A stretch of 64,000 nucleotides of DNA from Gammaproteobacteria bacterium (GTDB lineage Bacteria; Pseudomonadota; Gammaproteobacteria; Pseudomonadales; JADFDG01), in assembly GCA_018262975.1 (NCBI GenBank), contig JADFDG010000004.1, forward strand, positions 45,961 through 109,960, read 5' to 3'. Under the pieces are notes generated by a model. The model saw only the letters and a list, made by a program, of their open reading frames with translations. It was not told the DNA's origin and did not search any database. How positions within the stretch are numbered: the first letter of the stretch is position 1; the number at the start of each line of letters is the position of its first letter. A program made the translations under genes and the position numbers. Below, in pieces: positions 21,469-30,030 of the stretch.

Positions 21469-22357
21469 CATCCTGCTGGCCGGCCGCGGCCTCACCAAGC
21501 GCTACGGCGACCTGGTCGCGGTCAACGACCTGACCCTCGAAATCCGTGCCGGTACCTGCCTGGGCCTGCTGGGCCCCAACGGTGCCGGCAAGAGCACCAC
21601 GCTGGAGATGCTGCAGGGCCTGCGCGCACCGGACGCCGGGGAAGTACGCTGGCGCGGCATGCCGCTGGACAACGAATTCCGCCTGCGCCACGGCACGCAG
21701 TTCCAGTCCACCGCACTGATCGACTTCCAGACCACGCGCGAAATGCTCGAACTGTTCGCCGCCTTCTACCCGGCGCCGCGCAAGCTCGACGAGCTGATCG
21801 AACGGCTCAACCTGGCCCCGTTCCTCGACCACCAGGCGATGAAACTGTCCGGTGGCCAGCGCCAGCGCCTGCTGCTCGCGCTGGCCCTGGTCAACGACCC
21901 GGAGATCGTCTTCCTCGACGAACCCACCACCGGCCTCGATCCGCAGGCGCGGCGCAACCTGTGGGACCTGGTGCGCGACATCAAGCGCGAGGGCAAGACC
22001 ATCCTGCTCACCACCCACTACATGGAAGAGGCCGAATACCTCTGCGATGAACTGGCCATCATGGACCACGGCCGCGTCATCGCCACCGGCACGCCGCAGA
22101 GCCTCTTGCGCGACCATTTCGGCGACACCGTGGTGCGGCTGGACGCATGCGCCGCACCGCTGGCGCACGTGGCCGAGGCCTGCCCGCACGCCGGCGTGTT
22201 CGCCGACGGCGACCACCTGTTCCTGGCCACCAATGATGTCGCGCGCACGCTTGCACAACTGGGCGGCGCCGGCATCGACCTTGCCACGCTGGAAGTGAAG
22301 CCACGCACCCTCGAGGACCTGTTCCTCAAACTCACCGGCCGCGCCCTGCGCGAATAA
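21443..22357 (+). CDS. ABC transporter ATP-binding protein
   Basis: GPNGAGKSTTLEML (Walker A), LSGGQRQRLLLALALVNDPEIVFLDEPTTGLDP. Confidence 0.95.
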   Translation: MRTRPVTTDILLAGRGLTKRYGDLVAVNDLTLEIRAGTCLGLLGPNGAGKSTTLEMLQGLRAPDAGEVRWRGMPLDNEFRLRHGTQFQSTALIDFQTTREMLELFAAFYPAPRKLDELIERLNLAPFLDHQAMKLSGGQRQRLLLALALVNDPEIVFLDEPTTGLDPQARRNLWDLVRDIKREGKTILLTTHYMEEAEYLCDELAIMDHGRVIATGTPQSLLRDHFGDTVVRLDACAAPLAHVAEACPHAGVFADGDHLFLATNDVARTLAQLGGAGIDLATLEVKPRTLEDLFLKLTGRALRE

Positions 22358-22370
22358 TCCCCCCAATCCC

Positions 22371-22397
22371 TGTAGCGAGCGGGCCACGCCCGCGACC
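22371..22397 (+). repeat. Single GTAG-type REP-like palindrome (copy 7, variant stem)
   Basis: tgtagcgaGCGGGCcacGCCCGCgacc. Confidence 0.75.
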
Positions 22398-22429
22398 AAC
22401 CCCGCGACCGCCCCGCACCTGGTACGACC

Positions 22430-23479
22430 ATGAAGCAGACCCTCCGCCAGTTCCTCGCCCTGCTCGCTGCCCGCAACCGCGAATTCTGGCGCGACCGCGC
22501 CGCGCTGGGCTGGTCACTGGCCTTCCCGGTGTTCGTGATCGTCGGCCTGTACTTCGCCTTCGGCGAGGAGGAGCGCGCGCTGTTCAAGGTCGGCATCGTC
22601 GACGCCTCGCCCGCGCAGGCCGCCGCCGATCCGGCGCTGACACGCTTCCTCGCATTGCGCCACATCGAGTTCATCACCGAGCCGGCCGGCGACGACGCCA
22701 CCCGCAAGGTCGCCCGCCACCAGCTCGACCTGCTGCTGGACCCGGCAGACCCGGCGCGCGGCGAAGCCACGCGCTACTGGGTGAACACCGATTCGCGCAA
22801 CGGCTACCTGCTCGAGCAGTTGTTGCTGGGCGGCACGCCGGCCACGGCACTGCATCGGCAGACCATGGCCGGCAGCGAAGTGCGCTACGTCGACTGGGTG
22901 ATCCCCGGCGTGATCGGCATGAACATGATGTTCGGCTGCCTGTGGGGCGTGGGCTACGTGATCGTGCGCTACCGCGCCAACGGCGTGCTGCGCCGCCTGC
23001 GCGCGACGCCGGTGTCGGCCGTCACCTTCCTGTCCTCGCAGGTGGTGTCGCGCCTGCTGATCACCCTGGCGATCACCTCGCTGATCTTCTTCCCGAGCTG
23101 GTGGCTGCTCGGCTTCCGCGTAGAGGGCTCGCTGGTCGACCTGCTGGTGGTCACCCTGGCCGGTGCACTGGCCATGATCGCGATGGGCCTGGTCACCGCC
23201 ACCCGCACCAGCAGCATCGAGGTGTCCGGCGGCGTGCTCAATTTCCTGACCTGGCCGATGATGCTGCTGTCCGGCGTGTGGTTCTCGCTGGAGGGCGCCG
23301 ACCCCTGGCTGCAGGCGGTGGCCAACCTGCTGCCGCTGACCCACTTCGTCGACGCCGCCCGCGCCATCATGATCGACGGCGCCGGCCTGGCGGCGCTGTG
23401 GCCGCACCTCGCCGCACTGGCAGGGATGACCGCGGTATTCATGGCCATCAGTGCGGCGACCTTCCGCTGGGAACGCTGA
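22430..23479 (+). CDS. ABC-2 type transporter permease
   Basis: Large periplasmic domain plus C-terminal TMs; GVIGMNMMFGCLWGVGYVIVRYRANGVLRRLRATP. Confidence 0.9.
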   Translation: MKQTLRQFLALLAARNREFWRDRAALGWSLAFPVFVIVGLYFAFGEEERALFKVGIVDASPAQAAADPALTRFLALRHIEFITEPAGDDATRKVARHQLDLLLDPADPARGEATRYWVNTDSRNGYLLEQLLLGGTPATALHRQTMAGSEVRYVDWVIPGVIGMNMMFGCLWGVGYVIVRYRANGVLRRLRATPVSAVTFLSSQVVSRLLITLAITSLIFFPSWWLLGFRVEGSLVDLLVVTLAGALAMIAMGLVTATRTSSIEVSGGVLNFLTWPMMLLSGVWFSLEGADPWLQAVANLLPLTHFVDAARAIMIDGAGLAALWPHLAALAGMTAVFMAISAATFRWER

Positions 23480-23583
23480 AGCGGGGCGCCCGTCGGGGGC
23501 CAGCGGACGGTGGCACCCGCGTGCGGATGACGGTGCTATGATCCGGGCACCGCAGGCCGTCCGCCTGCACCAGAACGCCCGAC

Positions 23584-24555
23584 ATGGCACGCAACGGCAC
23601 CTCCATCCTGATCGTCGATGACGCCAAGTTCTCCAGCGCGGTGGTGGGCAAGGCGCTCGCCGCCGCCGGCTACTCCGACATACGCTCGGTGAGCAGCGCA
23701 CCCGCGGCACTGGTCGCCATGGAGGAGCGTCCGGCCAGCATCGTGGTGGCCGACTGGCTGATGCCGGACATGGACGGTCTGGAACTGACGCGCCGCATCC
23801 GCCAGCTCGACGAGGCATCCAACCGTTACACCTACGTGATCCTGCTGACGGCACGCGAGGGCGTCGACGCGCTGGGCAAGGCGTTCGACGAGGGCGTGGA
23901 CGATTTCGTCAACAAGTCCTCGATGACGCAACAACTGGTCCCGCGCGTACTGGCCGCCGAGCGCCTGACCAGCCTGAACAACCGCCTGCTTGCGGAAAAC
24001 CAGCAACTGCTGGAACAGAACCGCAAACTGAAAACGCTGTCCACGCTCGACCCGATCACCGGCCTGGGCAACCGGGCCTACGCGGTAAAGCGCGTGGCCG
24101 ATGCCCTGCGCCATGCGCAGTTGCGCGGCGGCGCGGCCTGCTACCTGCTGATCACCCTGCAGAATTACGCGGAGATCGAACGCCGTACGCCGCGCCCGAC
24201 CTTCGCGCAACTGGTGGCGGGCGTCGCCCGTCGCCTGCGCCAGCTGGTACGTCCGCTGGACATCGTGGTGCGCGTGAATCCCAACCAGTTCGCGCTGATC
24301 ACCCACCAGCCGGACATCGAGCAGTGCACGTCGGCCAGCTTCCGGCGCCTGCTGGAAGGCATCAACCTGAAGGAATTCAAGACCAACACCGGCTACCTGT
24401 CGGTGCGCTGCACCATCACGCTGGTGGCTGCCGACCAGGGCACCGGTTTCCCGGAGCCCGAAGCCATCATGAACCGCGCCGAACAACTACAGCCAAAGGC
24501 GCAGGAAGTCGGGCTGATCGTCGCCGAGCGCTGGCAGCAACCGCAGCGCGCCTGA
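23584..24555 (+). CDS. Response regulator with REC domain and degenerate GGDEF domain
   Basis: SILIVDDAKFS...VVADWLMPDMDGLEL...ILLTAREG...VNKSS (REC); LDPITGLGNRAYAV (GGDEF N-terminus) but RVNPNQFALI in place of R(Y/F)GGDEF. Confidence 0.88.
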   Translation: MARNGTSILIVDDAKFSSAVVGKALAAAGYSDIRSVSSAPAALVAMEERPASIVVADWLMPDMDGLELTRRIRQLDEASNRYTYVILLTAREGVDALGKAFDEGVDDFVNKSSMTQQLVPRVLAAERLTSLNNRLLAENQQLLEQNRKLKTLSTLDPITGLGNRAYAVKRVADALRHAQLRGGAACYLLITLQNYAEIERRTPRPTFAQLVAGVARRLRQLVRPLDIVVRVNPNQFALITHQPDIEQCTSASFRRLLEGINLKEFKTNTGYLSVRCTITLVAADQGTGFPEPEAIMNRAEQLQPKAQEVGLIVAERWQQPQRA

Positions 24556-24578
24556 CCACGCCGGCCAGGATTGCAGCG

Positions 24579-25508
24579 ATGCCCGGCCGCAACATGCAAG
24601 CACACCCCTGGCACGTGCTCGGCACCGGCAGCATCGGTGGCCTGTTCTGCGCACGACTGGCAACCGCGGGTAGCGCGGCAACGGTATTGCTGCGCAATGC
24701 CGGTGCCCGCGAGGCGTGGCACGCGGCCGGCGGGCTGCTGGTCGAACATGCCGATGGCCATCGCCAGCAAATCGAAGCGCCGGTGCGCATCCCCGGCGAC
24801 GGCGGCCCGCTGCCGCGCCACTTGCTGGTGGCCACCAAGGCGCCCGATACGCTGGCCGCACTGGCGCCCTGGCTGCCGGGCGACGGTGAAGGCCAGCTGG
24901 TGCTGTTGCTGCAGAACGGCATGGGCACCAGCGAGCAGGTCCGCGCCCGCTGGCCACGCGTGCGCCTCTGGAACGCGGTGACCACCGCCGGTGCCTGGCG
25001 CGAAACACCGTTCCACCTGCACTGCGTGGCCGATGGCGAGACCCGTGCCGGCCGCTGGGACGATGCCGGCAACGCCGACCTCGACGCGGCGGTGGAGCAT
25101 GCCGCCGCTGCCGGACTGTGGCAGTGCAGCGACGACATCCGCGTCCACTTGTGGCGCAAGCTGGCCATCAACGCCGTCATCAACGGCCTCACCGCCATCC
25201 ACCGCTGCCGCAACGGTGAATTGCTGGAGATCGCCGCCGCGCAGGCGCAACTCGCGCCGCTGGCGCGTGAAGTGGAAGCCGTGGCCGCCGCCGATGACGT
25301 GGTGTTCGACGAGCCGGTACTGGCACTCGCCGAACGCGTCATCCACCTCACCGCCGCCAACTACTCCTCGATGAACCGCGACGTGGCCGCCGGCCGCCGC
25401 ACCGAGATCGACTTCATCAACGGCTACGTGGTGGAACGCGCGCACGCGCACGGCATCGCCGTGCCGGCCAACGGCGCCGTGCTGGCCGCCGTTCACGCGC
25501 TGGCTTGA
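24579..25508 (+). CDS. panE: 2-dehydropantoate 2-reductase family protein
   Basis: WHVLGTGSIGGLFCARLATAG; LWRKLAINAVINGLTAIHRCRNGEL; NYSSMNRDVAAGRRTEIDFINGYVV. Confidence 0.93.
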   Translation: MPGRNMQAHPWHVLGTGSIGGLFCARLATAGSAATVLLRNAGAREAWHAAGGLLVEHADGHRQQIEAPVRIPGDGGPLPRHLLVATKAPDTLAALAPWLPGDGEGQLVLLLQNGMGTSEQVRARWPRVRLWNAVTTAGAWRETPFHLHCVADGETRAGRWDDAGNADLDAAVEHAAAAGLWQCSDDIRVHLWRKLAINAVINGLTAIHRCRNGELLEIAAAQAQLAPLAREVEAVAAADDVVFDEPVLALAERVIHLTAANYSSMNRDVAAGRRTEIDFINGYVVERAHAHGIAVPANGAVLAAVHALA

Positions 25509-25546
25509 CCACGCCCCGCTCCCGCACGGACAATCCGCGCCGCCAC

Positions 25547-25800
25547 AGGTGCCCGCGCTACGGCGCGGGTTGAACGGGAAGCAGGCGCGGCATCCGCCGC
25601 GGCCATCCTGCGCTGCCCCCGCAACGGTGATTGACGCAAGGCTGCAGCATGGCGACCGCACGCGCGGTACGCCGGCCACTGTGCCAGCAGGCCACGGGCT
25701 CCCCGCCCGCGGTCTTCACGCATGGGAAGGCGCTGCCGCCCCACCACCTGCCCCACACGGGCATGTGGACGTCATCAGCCCGGATACCGGCCTCGTGGTG
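25547..25800 (+). promoter_or_regulatory. Cobalamin riboswitch
   Basis: Ordered conserved segments: caggtgcccgc, gggttgaacgggaagcaggcg, gcgctgcccccgcaacggtga, gccactgtgcc, catgggaaggcgctg, and B12-box-like cagcccggataccggcctcg; upstream of btuB. Confidence 0.9.
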
Positions 25801-25884
25801 CGCCCGGGACCTGCCGCGGACACTCCGCCAGCCCCGCGCGCCCCATCGACCATGCGTGCGCGGAGGGCGCGCGCCGGAGAGTCC

Positions 25885-27756
25885 ATGAAAACCAGCATCA
25901 CCCGCCTCACCGCGGCGCGCCTGTGCGTGCCCGTATTCGCCGCGTTCACCACGTCCACCACCCTCGCCACCCCGCTCGCGCTCGACCCCGTGGTGGTGGT
26001 CGCCAGCCGCTACGAGCAACCGCTGTCCACCACGCCGGCATCCGTCACCGTGCTCGACGAGCAGGCACTGGCGCCACTGGCCACCCTGCCCCTCGACGAC
26101 ATCCTCGCCCTGCATGCCGGCGTGTCGCTGGCGCGCAGCGGCGGTCCCGGCCAGCAAGCCAGCCTGTTCCTGCGCGGCACCAACAGCGACAGCACGCTGG
26201 TGCTGGTCGACGGCGTGAAGACCAACCCCGCCTCGTTCGGCGGCGCCAACCTGCAGAACCTGCGCGGCGCCGACATCGCCCGCATCGAGGTCGTGCGCGG
26301 ACCGCGCTCGACGCTGTACGGCTCCGAAGCCATCGGCGGGGTCATTGCCATCACCACCCGGCGTGGCGCCGACCTCGCGGATGGCGAAGCCCTCGATCGC
26401 GCCGCGCTGCGCCTGGCCGCCGGAAGCGACGCCACCCGCGAGGCACGTGCCTCCGCCAGCCACCACCAGGCGGACCGCCACGTCGCACTGGGCATCGGCG
26501 ATTGGCGCAGCGACGGCGATGCCATCGCCACCGGCACCGATGTCGCCGGCGCGCACCGCAACACCTCCGGCACCCTCAACGCGTCATCGCGCGCGGGCCA
26601 GACCCGTTACGGCATCGACCTGTCCAGTGCGCGCGGCACCACCACCTACGCGGACTGCATCTACGACCTGTCCTACACCTGCGTGGACACCGAGGCCCTG
26701 CAGCAGGACTTCGCGCAGGACGTGATCTCGCTGTGGAGCGAAACGCCGCTGACGGAAAAACTGGCACTCGAGGCACGTGCCGGCCATGCATACGACGGCA
26801 TCGACCAGCGCGATTCCGCTGACCACGCGCGCACCAGGCGCTACACCGGCAGCGTGCAGTTGGCGCATCACCAGGACGGCAACGTACTGGTCGCGGGCGC
26901 GGACCTCGAGCACGAAAAGGTCGAGGCACTGGTCTACGGCAGCCCGCTGGCCACCGACAACGACATCGGGGCGCTGTTCGTGCGCAACGACTACGCGCAC
27001 GGCAAGCAGCGCGTCTCGCTCGGCGCACGTGCCACCCGCTACGAGGCCTTCGGCGAGGAACTCACCGGCGAGGCGAGCTACGGCATCGCGCTCGCCGACA
27101 CCTACGCCTGGCTGGCCGCCGGCCGCGGCTTCCGCGCACCGGATGCCACCGAACGCTTCGGCTGGGGCGGCAATCCGGACCTGGAGCCGGAGCGTGCCGA
27201 CAGCGTCGAGGCCGGCGTCCGCCAGCGCGTCGGGGCGCACCAGTTCACCGTCACCGGCTTCGTGCAGCGCATCGAGGACCTCATCGACTACCCGCCACCG
27301 GCCTGGACCGCCACCAACATCGCCGAGGCGCGCATCACCGGCACCGAGCTGGGGTGGTCATGGCAGGCCGGCGACAGTCGCGTCGAGGCCTTCGCCACCC
27401 TGCAGGACCCGGTCGATGACAGCACCGGCCAGCGCCTGCCGCGGCGCCCTGAGAAGCAGCTGTCCGCCAGTGCGAGCCAGCGCACCGGCCCGCTGACCTG
27501 GCGAGCGGCGCTGCTGGCCATGGACCGCCGCGACAACAGCCTGTACGACGACATCCAGCTGCCCGGCTATGCCGTGGTGGACCTCGGCGTGGCCTGGCAG
27601 GCCACGCCGGCCCTGGTCATCGACCTGCGCATCGAGAACGCCGGCGACGTCGACTACGTGCAGGCCAGCGACAGCGGCCTGGGTGACTACCGCATGCCGG
27701 ACCGCGCCTTCCTGCTGGGGGTGAACTGGCAGGCACAATCGCGCTACCGTCGCTGA
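25885..27756 (+). CDS. btuB: TonB-dependent vitamin B12 receptor
   Basis: DPVVVVASRYEQPLSTTPASVTVLDEQAL (TonB box/plug), RGTNSDSTLVLVDGVKTN, PRSTLYGSEAIGGVIAITTRRG. Confidence 0.92.
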   Translation: MKTSITRLTAARLCVPVFAAFTTSTTLATPLALDPVVVVASRYEQPLSTTPASVTVLDEQALAPLATLPLDDILALHAGVSLARSGGPGQQASLFLRGTNSDSTLVLVDGVKTNPASFGGANLQNLRGADIARIEVVRGPRSTLYGSEAIGGVIAITTRRGADLADGEALDRAALRLAAGSDATREARASASHHQADRHVALGIGDWRSDGDAIATGTDVAGAHRNTSGTLNASSRAGQTRYGIDLSSARGTTTYADCIYDLSYTCVDTEALQQDFAQDVISLWSETPLTEKLALEARAGHAYDGIDQRDSADHARTRRYTGSVQLAHHQDGNVLVAGADLEHEKVEALVYGSPLATDNDIGALFVRNDYAHGKQRVSLGARATRYEAFGEELTGEASYGIALADTYAWLAAGRGFRAPDATERFGWGGNPDLEPERADSVEAGVRQRVGAHQFTVTGFVQRIEDLIDYPPPAWTATNIAEARITGTELGWSWQAGDSRVEAFATLQDPVDDSTGQRLPRRPEKQLSASASQRTGPLTWRAALLAMDRRDNSLYDDIQLPGYAVVDLGVAWQATPALVIDLRIENAGDVDYVQASDSGLGDYRMPDRAFLLGVNWQAQSRYRR

Positions 27757-27795
27757 AGCGCTTCACTGGACCGGAACGGCAACGAGGGGAAAACC

Positions 27796-28356
27796 ATGGG
27801 CGAGCACCGACTGACGCGCATCACCACCCGCACCGGTGACGACGGCAGCACGGGCCTGGCCGACGGCACGCGCCTGGCCAAGACCAGTGCGCGCGTCGCG
27901 GCACTGGGCGACGTCGATGAACTGAACGCCTGCATCGGCCTGCTGTGCGTCGCGCCGGGCATCGCGCCGGCGCTGGCGACGCGCTTGCGCGCGGTGCAGC
28001 AGGAACTGTTCGACATCGGCGGCGAACTGTCGCTGCCCGGCCGCGCGCTGCTGGCGCGCGACGCACTGGCCATGCTCGATACCGACATCAGCGAGTGGAA
28101 TGCCACGTTGCCACCGCTCACCGAGTTCGTCCTGCCCGGCAGCAACGAGGCCAACGCGCGCGCGCACCTGGCGCGCACCGTGTGCCGGCGCGCGGAACGG
28201 ACGCTGTGGGAAGTGGCACGGCAGGAGGGCGACGCCCTGTCGCCAGACCTGCCGCGCTATCTGAATCGCCTGTCCGACTGGCTGTTCGTGCTGTCGCGCC
28301 TGCTCGCACGCCAGCACCACAACCCCGAAACCCTCTGGCGCTCCCGCTCGTCGTAG
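27796..28356 (+). CDS. Cob(I)yrinic acid a,c-diamide adenosyltransferase (PduO type)
   Basis: RITTRTGDDGSTGLADGTRLAKTSARVAALGDVDELNACIGLL; CRRAERTLWEVA...YLNRLSDWLFVLSRL. Confidence 0.95.
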   Translation: MGEHRLTRITTRTGDDGSTGLADGTRLAKTSARVAALGDVDELNACIGLLCVAPGIAPALATRLRAVQQELFDIGGELSLPGRALLARDALAMLDTDISEWNATLPPLTEFVLPGSNEANARAHLARTVCRRAERTLWEVARQEGDALSPDLPRYLNRLSDWLFVLSRLLARQHHNPETLWRSRSS

Positions 28357-28423
28357 AGAGGGGGCCATGCCCCCGATGTTTTATCGACGATCAGGAGCAT
28401 CGGGGGCATGGCCCCCTCCCTAC
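28352..28423. repeat. Inverted pair of GTAG-type REP-like palindromes (copies 8 and 9)
   Basis: cgtagagagggggccatgcccccgat ... atcgggggcatggccccctccctac; both arms overlap the stop codons of the two convergent genes. Confidence 0.9.
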
Positions 28424-30027
28424 AGCGTCAGCCGCCGCAGGTCGGCCATTAGTCCGGACAGGTAAGTGATGAAGCGCGCCGCGTCGGCGCCGTCGATCAC
28501 CCGGTGGTCGTAGGACAGCGACAGCGGCAGCATCAGGCGCGGCTGGAACGCCTTGCCGTCCCACACCGGCTTCATCGCCGAGCGCGACACGCCGAGGATC
28601 GCCACCTCCGGCCAGTTCACGATCGGCGTGAACGCCGTGCCACCGATACCGCCCAGCGACGAAATGCTGAACGTCGCGCCCGACATGTCGGCCGGCGTCA
28701 GCTTCTTGTCACGCGCCTTCCTTGACAGCTCGCCCATCTCGCGGGCGATCTCCAGCACGCCCTTGCGATCAGCATCGCGGATCACCGGCACCACCAGGCC
28801 ATCGGGCGTGTCCACCGCGATGCCGATGTGCCAGTAGTTCTTCACGATCAACTTCTCGCCGCCGACGTCCAGCGAACTGTTGAACTTCGGGTACTGCTTG
28901 AGCGCACCGACGCAGGCCTTCACCAGGAAGGCCAGCATGGTGAGTTTCACGCCGTCCTTGAGGCGGGCGTTCTCGCTGACGCGGAATTCCTCGAGGCTGG
29001 TGATGTCGGCGTCATCGTGCTGCGTGACATGCGGAATGTGCACCCAGGCACGGTGCAGGTTCTGCGCGCTGACCCGCCGCAACTTGTTGAGCGCCAGTTC
29101 CTCGACCGGGCCCCACTTGGCGAAATCGATGCGCGGCAATTCCGGCAGGCCACTGCCGGCGCCGACCGCGGCCGGCGCAGCCGGTGCGGACATGCGCTTC
29201 TTTACGTGCGCGTGCACGTCATCGCGGGTGACACGGCCCTTCAGGCCGGTGGCGGCGACTTCGGCCAGCACCACGCCCAGTTCGCGCGCCAGCTTGCGCA
29301 CGGCGGGACCGGCATGGACATCGGCGGCGCTGACCACCGCCGGCGAACCGCTGCCGGATACCGGCGCCGGCTTCTGTTCCAGCTCGCGCGGCTCCGGCTC
29401 GTCGAGCACCGCCACCACGGGCGCCGACGCAGCCTGCGCAACGGGCGCCGACGCGACGCCCGCGGCCTCCAGGGTAACGATCGGTGTGCCCTGCCGGACC
29501 TTGTCGCCCTTTTTCACCAGCAACGCGACGACCTTGCCGGCTGCTTCCGCCGGCACTTCCATGGTCGCCTTGTCGGACTCGAGCACGATCAGCGTCTGTT
29601 CTTTGGCCACCGTGTCGCCGGGCTTCACGCTGACCTCGATCACATCCACGCCCTTGTCGGTGCCGATGTCCGGCACCGACAGCGTGAGCACACCGCCAGC
29701 GACGGCGCCAGGAGCCGGAGCCGGAGCGGGAGCGGGAACAGGAACAGGAACAGGCGCAGTCGGGGGCATGGCCCCCTCGCCACGAACTGCTTGCGCTTCC
29801 ACCACCAGGATCAACGCACCCTGGGTGACCTTGTCGCCCACCTTCAGCGCGATCGATACCACCTTGCCGGCCACCGGGCTCGGCACCTCGACGGTAGCCT
29901 TGTCGGATTCCAGCACGATGAGCGTCTGCTCGGCCGCGACCATGTCACCGGGCTTCACGCTGATCTCGATCACATCAACCGGCTTGTCGGTGCCGACATC
30001 GGGAACCTTTACCTCGGTAGTCGCCAT
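28420..30027 (-). CDS. aceF: Pyruvate dehydrogenase E2, dihydrolipoamide acetyltransferase (two lipoyl domains)
   Basis: Two VLESDKAT(V/M)EVP lipoyl domains, PSBD, catalytic SLSYDHRVIDGADAARF. Confidence 0.97.
   Translation of the reverse strand: MATTEVKVPDVGTDKPVDVIEISVKPGDMVAAEQTLIVLESDKATVEVPSPVAGKVVSIALKVGDKVTQGALILVVEAQAVRGEGAMPPTAPVPVPVPAPAPAPAPGAVAGGVLTLSVPDIGTDKGVDVIEVSVKPGDTVAKEQTLIVLESDKATMEVPAEAAGKVVALLVKKGDKVRQGTPIVTLEAAGVASAPVAQAASAPVVAVLDEPEPRELEQKPAPVSGSGSPAVVSAADVHAGPAVRKLARELGVVLAEVAATGLKGRVTRDDVHAHVKKRMSAPAAPAAVGAGSGLPELPRIDFAKWGPVEELALNKLRRVSAQNLHRAWVHIPHVTQHDDADITSLEEFRVSENARLKDGVKLTMLAFLVKACVGALKQYPKFNSSLDVGGEKLIVKNYWHIGIAVDTPDGLVVPVIRDADRKGVLEIAREMGELSRKARDKKLTPADMSGATFSISSLGGIGGTAFTPIVNWPEVAILGVSRSAMKPVWDGKAFQPRLMLPLSLSYDHRVIDGADAARFITYLSGLMADLRRLTL
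29760..29784 (-). repeat. GTAG-type REP-like palindrome (copy 10) embedded in the aceF coding sequence
   Basis: Reverse complement cgtggcgagggggccatgcccccgac matches the intergenic consensus; in frame it encodes RGEGAMPPT in the first interdomain linker. Confidence 0.8.
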
Positions 30028-30030
30028 GGT

